Origin: Bacteroidota bacterium
GTDB lineage: Bacteria > Bacteroidota > Bacteroidia > NS11-12g > UBA955
Reading direction: 5' to 3'
NCBI GenBank assembly: GCA_005788145.1
Contig: SXYY01000178.1
Span: 1 to 14,740, forward strand
Length of the DNA: 14,740 bases
Made by a program: the position numbers and the translations under genes. This document shows, piece after piece, positions 1-5,193 of the stretch. The first letter of the stretch is position 1. Each line of letters starts with the position of its first letter. The notes beneath the pieces are model-generated. The model was given only the letters and a program-made list of their open reading frames with translations. It was not told the DNA's origin and made no database searches.

Positions 1-540
1 GAATCCGAAGGTTTTCAAACCCATAGATTCCAGGGCGCAATTACCTGCCAAAATCATCAAATCGGCCCAAGAAATGGCTTGTCCATATTTTTGCTTGATG
101 GGCCATAACAACAAACGCGCTTTATCTAGGTTGGTGTTATCAGGCCAGCTGTTCAACGGAGCAAATCGCTGCATTCCAGCACCGGCGCCACCGCGACCAT
201 CGGAGGTACGGTAAGTTCCAGCACTGTGCCACGCCATACGGATAAAGAAAGGACCGTAATGTCCGTAGTCTGCAGGCCACCAATCTTGTGAGGTGGTCAT
301 TACTTCCATGATGTCTTGCTTCAATGCATCGTAATCAACGCTTGCAAAGGCCTCCGCATAGTTGAAATCTTCTCCCAAAGGATTGGAAAGGTTGCTGTGT
401 TGGCGTAAAACATTGAGGTTTAGCTGATTTGGCCACCAGTCTTGGTTTTGGGTGCCGCCACCAGCCATTTTTCTCATGCTTCCGTGATTAAAAGGGCATT
501 TTGCTTCGCCCCCGTCTTCTTTATAATGTGATTCAGTCAT
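1..540 (-). CDS. katG: Catalase-peroxidase KatG, N-terminal 180 residues (cut by window edge)
   Basis: Bifunctional haem enzyme that removes hydrogen peroxide (catalase and broad peroxidase activity), acting in the cytoplasm; no signal peptide is visible. Only the first 180 codons are in the window; family members are about 720-750 residues. The start is ATG at 540-538 (MTESHYKEDG...). Seen directly: the N-terminal segment CPFNHG typical of KatG, a QDWWP motif near residues 33-37 and again at 85-89, and the distal haem-pocket motif FFIRMAWHSAGTYR at 98-111 with catalytic Arg101, Trp104 and His105. Trp104 corresponds to the Trp of the Met-Tyr-Trp adduct of the family. GNCALESMG near 166-174 is also characteristic. 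The gene is single and points away from the arginine decarboxylase gene end upstream; 156 bases lie between them. Identification is firm; the completeness of the gene cannot be judged here. Confidence 0.97.
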   Translation of the reverse strand, partial: MTESHYKEDGGEAKCPFNHGSMRKMAGGGTQNQDWWPNQLNLNVLRQHSNLSNPLGEDFNYAEAFASVDYDALKQDIMEVMTTSQDWWPADYGHYGPFFIRMAWHSAGTYRTSDGRGGAGAGMQRFAPLNSWPDNTNLDKARLLLWPIKQKYGQAISWADLMILAGNCALESMGLKTFGF

Positions 541-558
541 AACAGTGTTTTTACAACA

Positions 559-566
559 CAAAGTTC
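559..566 (-). promoter_or_regulatory. Possible -7 element of katG (GAACTTTG)
   Basis: On the minus strand the sequence GAACTTTG differs from the Bacteroidota -7 consensus TAnnTTTG only at its first base. It lies 18 nt upstream of the katG ATG, a plausible distance for a short leader. No convincing -33 TTG was found at the right spacing, so this is a weak call. Confidence 0.3.
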
Positions 567-581
567 ACGATTTTGTTCGTG
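566..581. repeat. Inverted repeat CACGA-N6-TCGTG upstream of katG
   Basis: Perfect 5-base arms separated by 6 bases, directly abutting the candidate -7 element of katG on its upstream side. Position fits a regulator-binding site for an oxidative-stress gene, but it matches neither the OxyR nor the PerR consensus that I know, and short inverted repeats occur by chance. A second perfect palindrome, TTCAACGTTGAA, lies at 651-662 in the same intergenic space. Confidence 0.3.
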
Positions 582-696
582 TTTGGGTCGTTTAATTGTG
601 TAATTTTTTGATTAAAAACATCAAAATCAGGGGTTGGATTTGGGTTGGTTTTCAACGTTGAATCCAATTCTGTGAGATACAGTAGATTGGCAGGGT

Positions 697-2094
697 TTAC
701 ATGTAACCCAGCGTTTTCAACATGCTCTTGTAACTCTGTTCTTTCGAGAAAAGTCGGAAGTGGTGTTCTCCATTTTCGTCGCGATCAATGATCACATGTT
801 TGGGGGCTGGCGTAAGGCAGTGTTGAATGCCACCGTAACCACCGATGCTCTCTTGGTATGCACCTGTATTGAAGAAGCCGAGATACAATGGATCTTCTGG
901 ATTGTATTTGGGCAGGTAGATTGCATTTACGTGTTGCTCGGAGTTGTAATAGTCGTCGCTATCGCAGGTGATTCCGCCAAGAAGTACACGTTCTTGTTCC
1001 TCGTTCCAACGGTTGATTGGCAACATGATGAATTTCTTGTTGATGGCCCACGCGTCGGGAAGGGTGGTCATGAAACTTGAGTCAATCATGTTCCATTTCT
1101 CCCTGTCGTTTTGGGATTTTTGATCCAATACAGAGTAAATGTTTCCTCCCGATTCACCCACAGTAAATGATCCAAATTCAGTGAAGATGTCGGGTTCAGG
1201 AATGTTGTTTTCAGTACATACTTGTTTGATCTGACTCACAATCTCTGTGGCCATGTATTCGTAGTCGTAGTCAAAGGTGAGCGAGTTTTTGATGGGAAAA
1301 CCGCCACCGATATTGAGTGTGTCGAGGTCTGGACACTCCTGCTTCAATTCACAATACACTTTCAAACACTTGTGCAATTCGTTCCAATAATAAGCGGTGT
1401 CGTAAATGCCAGTATTGATGAAAAAGTGGAGCATTTTCAACTTTACATTTTTGTTCCGTTTTACTTTGGTGCGATAAAAACTTACCAAGTCTTTGTATCC
1501 GATACCCAGTCGAGATGTGTAGAATTCAAACTTAGGTTCTTCTTCTGCGGCAATTCTAATTCCAACGGTTACGGGTTTTTCTGTGTATTTGGTTAGCAAG
1601 TCGATCTCGTTGCTGTTGTCCATCACAGGAATTACATTGCTCCAGCCGCTGTTGATGAGGTTAGCGATGTTCTCAATGTAATTCTCTTTTTTAAAGCCAT
1701 TGCACACAACAAACTTGTCTTTGCTGATTTTTCCTTGTTCGAAAAGGTTCTCAAGGATATTGATGTCGAACGCAGAGGAAGTCTCAATGTGTACATTGTT
1801 TTTCAGCACTTCGTCGATGACGTGCGAGAAGTGATTGCTCTTGGTGCAGTAGCAATAGTAGTATTTACCTTGGTAGTCTGCCTTTGCGATGGCCACGTTG
1901 AACCATGTTCTTGCCTTCTGAATGTTCTCGGATATTTTGGGTAAATACGTGAATTTCAATGGTGTTCCGTATTGTTCGATGAGATCCATCATGGGGATGC
2001 CATGAAATTCAAGGTTGTCGTTGCTGTCAAGCTCGAACTCTTCCGTGGGGAAGTAAAAAGTTTGGTTAATTAGGTCGACGTACTTGTTTTTCAC
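697..2094 (-). CDS. speA: Arginine decarboxylase, fold-III PLP enzyme (Bacteroidota short form)
   Basis: Predicted to decarboxylate arginine to agmatine, the entry to polyamine synthesis; cytoplasmic. At 465 residues it is much shorter than the classical ~630-660 residue SpeA but matches the form annotated as arginine decarboxylase in flavobacteria. Seen: alanine-racemase-like PLP barrel with the Schiff-base lysine in YCTKSNHF (Lys85), ETSSAFD at 104-110, phosphate-binding NIGGGFP at 261-267, and the C-terminal catalytic CDSDD motif at Cys377-Asp381, followed by FFNTGAYQ at 407-414. The start codon is GTG (2094-2092), giving MKNKYVDLINQ; this N-terminus agrees with relatives as I remember them, and no nearby in-frame ATG fits better. 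No Shine-Dalgarno is visible. No agmatinase gene lies beside it in this window. Substrate within the decarboxylase family (arginine rather than diaminopimelate, ornithine or carboxynorspermidine) is inferred from resemblance, not from a diagnostic residue. Confidence 0.85.
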   Translation of the reverse strand: MKNKYVDLINQTFYFPTEEFELDSNDNLEFHGIPMMDLIEQYGTPLKFTYLPKISENIQKARTWFNVAIAKADYQGKYYYCYCTKSNHFSHVIDEVLKNNVHIETSSAFDINILENLFEQGKISKDKFVVCNGFKKENYIENIANLINSGWSNVIPVMDNSNEIDLLTKYTEKPVTVGIRIAAEEEPKFEFYTSRLGIGYKDLVSFYRTKVKRNKNVKLKMLHFFINTGIYDTAYYWNELHKCLKVYCELKQECPDLDTLNIGGGFPIKNSLTFDYDYEYMATEIVSQIKQVCTENNIPEPDIFTEFGSFTVGESGGNIYSVLDQKSQNDREKWNMIDSSFMTTLPDAWAINKKFIMLPINRWNEEQERVLLGGITCDSDDYYNSEQHVNAIYLPKYNPEDPLYLGFFNTGAYQESIGGYGGIQHCLTPAPKHVIIDRDENGEHHFRLFSKEQSYKSMLKTLGYM

Positions 2095-2127
2095 GATTGT
2101 TTTTTTGGTTGGTTTTTAAAAATTATA

Positions 2128-2135
2128 CAAATGTA
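2128..2135 (-). promoter_or_regulatory. -7 element TACATTTG for the arginine decarboxylase gene
   Basis: Perfect match to TAnnTTTG on the minus strand, 33 nt upstream of the GTG start. The -33 TTG partner is not obvious. It lies in the 149-base divergent space shared with the malate dehydrogenase gene. Confidence 0.45.
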
Positions 2136-2243
2136 AGTCAGTTGGATGGTATTTTTTAGATATATGTAACTGAGTTGGAATTTTCGCAAATCGCTATAAT
2201 TGTTTTTGTAAATTCGCGCTGACAAAATCAAAATGAATACGCC

Positions 2244-3167
2244 ATGAGTAAAATTAGTGTTATCGGAGCAGGAAACGTAGGCGCAAGCTGCGCGGAGTAC
2301 ATCGCAATCAAAAATTTCGCAGCAGAAGTTGTGTTGTTGGATATCAAAGAGAACTTTGCTGAAGGCAAGGCGTTGGATTTGATGCAAACGGCTGCCCTGA
2401 ATGGTTTTGACACGCGCATTTCAGGTAGCACAAATGATTACAGAAAGACCGCTGGTAGTGATGTTGTTGTGATTACAAGTGGAATCCCCCGCAAGCCTGG
2501 AATGACCCGTGAAGAGTTAATTGGGATCAATGCGGGTATTGTGAAAACGGTTATGGAGAATTGCTTGGTGCATTCGCCCAATGCTATTATCGTGATTGTA
2601 AGTAACCCCATGGATACCATGACCTATCTTGCAAAGACCACCTCTGATTTGTCCAAGAATCGCATCATCGGTATGGGTGGAGCCTTGGATTCGGCCCGCT
2701 TCAAATACTACTTGTCTACGGCGTTGGGATGTCCTGCATCTGATGTAGATGGAATGGTTATTGGTGGGCATGGTGATACGACCATGATTCCTTTGACCCG
2801 TTTTGCCTCTTACAAAGGAGTTCCAGTGACTGAGTATCTGTCTGATGAAGTATTGGCAAAGGTAAAAGCGGATACCATGGTGGGTGGTGCTACATTGACC
2901 GGCATGTTGGGTACCAGTGCGTGGTATGCTCCAGGCGCCGCGGTGAGTGTGTTGGTTCAGAGCATTGTTTGTGATCAAAAGAAAATGATGCCGTGCTGTG
3001 TATCGCTCGATGGCGAATATGGTCAGTCTGATATCTGCATTGGTGTTCCTGTGATTTTGGGAAAAAATGGTTGGGAGCGTATCGTTTCGTTGAATTTGAA
3101 CGATGCCGAGAAAGCCGAATTTGAAAAGAGTGCCGCCGCGGTGCGTAGTATGAATGCTGCGCTGTAA
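2244..3167 (+). CDS. mdh: Malate dehydrogenase (LDH-like type, NAD-dependent)
   Basis: Interconverts malate and oxaloacetate with NAD in the TCA cycle; cytoplasmic. 307 residues, normal for the LDH-like bacterial MDH group. Seen: Rossmann glycine motif GAGNVG at 8-13, Asp33 at the end of the second strand (NAD preference), mobile active-site loop PRKPGMTR at 82-89 with Arg83 and Arg89, NPMD at 121-124, Asp149 and Arg152 in LDSARF, and catalytic His176 in GGHGDT. Arg83 sits where lactate dehydrogenases carry Gln, which supports malate/oxaloacetate as substrate. The ATG at 2244 leads straight into the first beta strand, so the start is secure. Transcribed divergently from the arginine decarboxylase gene; a near-consensus -7 element TAAATTCG is at 2209-2216 (one mismatch). 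A strong terminator follows at 3209, so it is probably monocistronic. Confidence 0.97.
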   Translation: MSKISVIGAGNVGASCAEYIAIKNFAAEVVLLDIKENFAEGKALDLMQTAALNGFDTRISGSTNDYRKTAGSDVVVITSGIPRKPGMTREELIGINAGIVKTVMENCLVHSPNAIIVIVSNPMDTMTYLAKTTSDLSKNRIIGMGGALDSARFKYYLSTALGCPASDVDGMVIGGHGDTTMIPLTRFASYKGVPVTEYLSDEVLAKVKADTMVGGATLTGMLGTSAWYAPGAAVSVLVQSIVCDQKKMMPCCVSLDGEYGQSDICIGVPVILGKNGWERIVSLNLNDAEKAEFEKSAAAVRSMNAAL

Positions 3168-3208
3168 TATTGAATCCATTCGAATTTCATTTCGTATAGA
3201 TTAGCAAC

Positions 3209-3236
3209 AAAAAGGGCCGAAAGGTCCTTTTTGTTT
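3209..3236 (+). terminator. Rho-independent terminator after mdh
   Basis: A 10-bp stem AAAAAGGGCC / GGTCCTTTTT (one G-U pair) closes a GAAA tetraloop at 3219-3222 and runs into TTTTTGTTTT. It starts 42 nt after the mdh stop codon. Confidence 0.85.
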
Positions 3237-3287
3237 TAGTGGTAGCTTCATGCCGGATGATGGGAAATGTTGCCCATTGAATTCAAG

Positions 3288-3295
3288 TATCTTTG
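3288..3295 (+). promoter_or_regulatory. -7 element TATCTTTG of the transporter remnant
   Basis: Perfect TAnnTTTG, followed after only 4 nt by the ATG at 3300. With a normal -7 geometry transcription would start at or next to that ATG, so the mRNA would be leaderless. The closest -33 TTG (3270-3272) leaves 15 bases, shorter than the usual spacing. Confidence 0.45.
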
Positions 3296-3299
3296 CACC

Positions 3300-3648
3300 A
3301 TGAAACTGTCGCGCGGAGTCTGGTTGATGTTGTTGGCTTCGCTTTCTTTCGGCCTGATGAACGTTTCTGTGAAGTTTGTTCACGACATGCCAGTTTCAGA
3401 AGTGGTATTCTTTCGTGGTCTATTTGTTATTCGATGAATCTTGGCGCATGCCGGTGGGGATCGAATGGTTTTGGTTGCTCATGACAGGGTTTACAACGCA
3501 ATTTGGTCAATTCTTTATGACGAGGGCATATCAATCGGATAAGGCGTCGAATGTTTCAGCCATCAGTTACGCAGGCATCATCTGGGGAGCTGGTTTTGGC
3601 GTGTTCTTGAATGTGCGTATCAACCTTCGCCGCGAAGCGGCTCAGTAA
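3300..3648 (+). pseudogene. Remnant of an EamA/DMT-family membrane transporter with two internal deletions
   Basis: Frame one from ATG 3300 gives 45 residues (MKLSRGVWLMLLASLSFGLM...VVFFRGLF) and stops at TGA 3435-3437. This is the typical first membrane helix plus the start of the second of a ten-helix EamA-domain transporter. From about 3424-3448 another frame (phase of 3448) carries sequence typical of the penultimate part of such proteins: PVGIEWFWLLMTGFTTQFGQ, then FFMTRAYQSDKASNVSAISY and GIIWGAGFGVFL, and finally LNVRINLRREAAQ ending at 3648. Intact homologues are about 280-300 residues; only about 110 codons remain. Read this way, one deletion of most of the middle, out of frame, joins near 3425-3448, and a second, in-frame loss of about 25-30 residues (the ninth/tenth helix hairpin) joins near 3606-3612. 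Its promoter-like element is still intact. The last 29 bases overlap the convergent GlmU-like gene. Family assignment is from motif memory; substrate unknown. Confidence 0.7.
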
Positions 3649-4807
3649 TCGCAAAAACTGCCTCCATGACGCTTTTTTCAAAATCGCCATAGGTCCGTTT
3701 TCTGCGTGGCATCACCAAACTTGCCGTTTTGTGTACTGCATCCAATTTGTGTGTGACAAATCCTTGCGCACCGCCCCAACTAAAATCAGGCACGAACTGC
3801 CTTGGGAAGCCCGCGCCATACAAATTACATCCCACGCCCACAACGGTGCCGGTATTGAACATTGTGTTGATGCCACATTTGCTGTGATCGCCCATAATCA
3901 AACCACAAAACTGCTGACCACTGCGGTCAAATCGCCCTGAAGCATAGTTCCAAACTTTTACTTCGTCGTAGGTGTTCTTCAAGTTTGATGCATTGGTGTC
4001 GGCGCCGATATTGCACCACTGACCCAAAACGGCGTTACCCAAGAATCCATCGTGACCTTTGTTGCTGTAACCCCAGAAAACCACGTTCGAAATTTCTCCC
4101 CCCGCAACACAATAAGGACCCAATGTGGTTGCACTATATACCTTGCTGCCCATTTTAAGCACAGCGCCTTCGCAGAGTGCCAGCGGACCGCGAACGAGCG
4201 ATCCTTCCATAATTTCTGCATTTTTTCCAATATAGATCGGCCCATCAGTGCTATTCAATGTGCAACATTCTACCTTGGCGCCTTCTTCCAAAAAAATGGG
4301 GAAATCGCCGATGGTTTGGTTGCTATCCGATAAGGGTGCAGAACTTCTACCTCCGGTTATTCTTGCAAAATCTTGTATGATTTCCTTTCCGTTGAGTGCG
4401 AAAATGTGATAAGGCCTGTCAATCCAGTCAATTGAATCTTCCAAGGCAGTAATTTGAGAAGGTTTGTCGGATGGGCTATTGCCGCGATACGCAACCACCT
4501 TTCCTGCGTGTGTTAACGCATGTCCGATGGGTAGCTGATGGATGGCTTGGACCCAATTGGGGTTGGGGAGTGCTGAGCCATTGATGAACAAAGATGCATC
4601 GCCCGCGCCGAGGCAAGGGTAGGGACTGCCTGCGCCCTGCAAGTAATCACGGGTGATGAAACCAGTTTCATTCTGTTGAACCCCGAGGTCATGCATCCAC
4701 TTTTCTGCAATGGTCAGTATGCCACAGCGAAGGTCAGCCGCCGGACGTGTAAGTGTGAGCGGATAGAGGTTGGCTATGTTTTCGGGTTCGATGAACTGTA
4801 AGATCAT
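3620..4807 (-). CDS. GlmU-like sugar-1-phosphate nucleotidyltransferase / left-handed beta-helix protein (Bacteroidota type)
   Basis: Belongs to the Bacteroidota family related to GlmU, thought to make a nucleotide sugar (UDP-GlcNAc is the proposed product) for cell-wall or surface polysaccharide; cytoplasmic. 395 residues, usual for the family and shorter than the ~455 of E. coli GlmU. Seen: N-terminal LYPLTLTRPAADLRCGILTI at 14-33, the family's counterpart of the pyrophosphorylase signature; it lacks the LxxGxGxRM loop of true GlmU. From about 165 to 350 hexapeptide repeats build a left-handed beta-helix (GPIYIGKNAEIMEGSLVRGP; HDGFLGNAVLGQWCNIGADT; TGTVVGVGCNLYGAGFPRQF), an acyltransferase-like fold. 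The C-terminal tail is basic (MPRRKRTYGDF). ATG 4807-4805 is supported because the first strand begins at residue 2. Its -7 element ends 4 nt before the ATG. Lies downstream of the L31 gene but is separated by a terminator. Exact substrate is inference. Confidence 0.85.
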   Translation of the reverse strand: MILQFIEPENIANLYPLTLTRPAADLRCGILTIAEKWMHDLGVQQNETGFITRDYLQGAGSPYPCLGAGDASLFINGSALPNPNWVQAIHQLPIGHALTHAGKVVAYRGNSPSDKPSQITALEDSIDWIDRPYHIFALNGKEIIQDFARITGGRSSAPLSDSNQTIGDFPIFLEEGAKVECCTLNSTDGPIYIGKNAEIMEGSLVRGPLALCEGAVLKMGSKVYSATTLGPYCVAGGEISNVVFWGYSNKGHDGFLGNAVLGQWCNIGADTNASNLKNTYDEVKVWNYASGRFDRSGQQFCGLIMGDHSKCGINTMFNTGTVVGVGCNLYGAGFPRQFVPDFSWGGAQGFVTHKLDAVHKTASLVMPRRKRTYGDFEKSVMEAVFAITEPLRGEG

Positions 4808-4811
4808 GAAA

Positions 4812-4840
4812 CAAATTTACAGCAAAAACAAAAAAGCCAA
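4812..4840 (-). promoter_or_regulatory. Promoter of the GlmU-like gene: TTG-N18-TAAATTTG, inside the L31 terminator
   Basis: On the minus strand TTG (4840-4838) is followed after 18 bases by TAAATTTG (4819-4812), a full match to the Bacteroidota TTG-N17-23-TAnnTTTG pattern. The TTG lies in the second arm of the terminator hairpin of the upstream gene. Only 4 nt separate the -7 element from the ATG, so transcription would begin at about the start codon. Confidence 0.6.
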
Positions 4841-4859
4841 CCCACAGGGTTGGCTTTTT
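4824..4859 (-). terminator. Rho-independent terminator after rpmE2
   Basis: Perfect 13-bp stem (AAAAAGCCAACCC at 4831-4843 with GGGTTGGCTTTTT at 4847-4859) with a 3-base loop. In the minus direction the stem is followed by TGTTTTTG, giving a good T-tract. It starts 28 nt after the stop of the L31 gene. Confidence 0.88.
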
Positions 4860-4887
4860 GAGGATTTCAATGTTTGAGAGACAAGAA

Positions 4888-5136
4888 TTACTTCTTGTTG
4901 TAACGCTTCATGAACTTGTCGATACGTCCCGCAGTGTCGATCAAATTTTGCTTGCCAGTGTAGAAGGGGTGAGACATGGAAGAAATTTCCAATTTGTACA
5001 AAGGATACTCGTTGCCATCTTCCCATACAATGGTTTCTTTGGTGCTAACACAGCTGTGTACCAAGAAACTGTGGTCGCAACTCATGTCTTTAAATACAAC
5101 TTTGCGATAATTTGAAGGATGAATATCGGGTTTCAT
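4888..5136 (-). CDS. rpmE2: Ribosomal protein bL31, type B (zinc-free)
   Basis: Component of the large ribosomal subunit that contributes to the bridge between subunits. 82 residues, the length of type B L31, with MKPDIHPSNYRKVVFKDMS at the start, the STKETI segment near 31-36, and SSMSHPFYTGKQNLIDTAGR at 52-71. The two cysteines (Cys20 and Cys29) are not arranged as the CxxC zinc pairs of type A L31, which fits a zinc-independent paralogue. It is monocistronic by appearance: a perfect TAnnTTTG promoter element 25 nt upstream of the ATG and a strong terminator 28 nt after the stop. In many bacteria type B L31 is induced by zinc limitation through Zur, but Bacteroidota often carry it as the only L31, and I see no obvious operator here. 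Confidence 0.96.
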   Translation of the reverse strand: MKPDIHPSNYRKVVFKDMSCDHSFLVHSCVSTKETIVWEDGNEYPLYKLEISSMSHPFYTGKQNLIDTAGRIDKFMKRYNKK

Positions 5137-5161
5137 GAGATTTTTTACTTTTAAAGGGGTG

Positions 5162-5169
5162 CAAATATA
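5162..5169 (-). promoter_or_regulatory. -7 element TATATTTG of rpmE2
   Basis: Perfect TAnnTTTG on the minus strand, 25 nt upstream of the ATG. A TTTTG lies 14 bases further upstream, closer than the usual -33 spacing. It sits in the 57-base gap after the penicillin-binding protein gene, so rpmE2 can be transcribed on its own. Confidence 0.6.
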
Positions 5170-5193
5170 ATGAATTAATTTAACAAAAGCAAC

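Noticed and set aside
693..709. Imperfect palindrome GGGTTTACATGTAACCC overlapping the stop codon of the arginine decarboxylase gene
   Set aside because: Needs a one-base bulge, has no T-tract on the minus strand, and is partly coding; probably chance.
760..1944. Open frames on the plus strand opposite the arginine decarboxylase gene
   Set aside because: They have no family resemblance and lie wholly within a well-supported gene on the other strand.
3625..3641. Hairpins CTTCG-N3-CGAAG and GCCGC-GAA-GCGGC in the convergent overlap of the transporter remnant and the GlmU-like gene
   Set aside because: No T-tract on either strand, and the bases encode the ends of both reading frames; too weak to call a bidirectional terminator.
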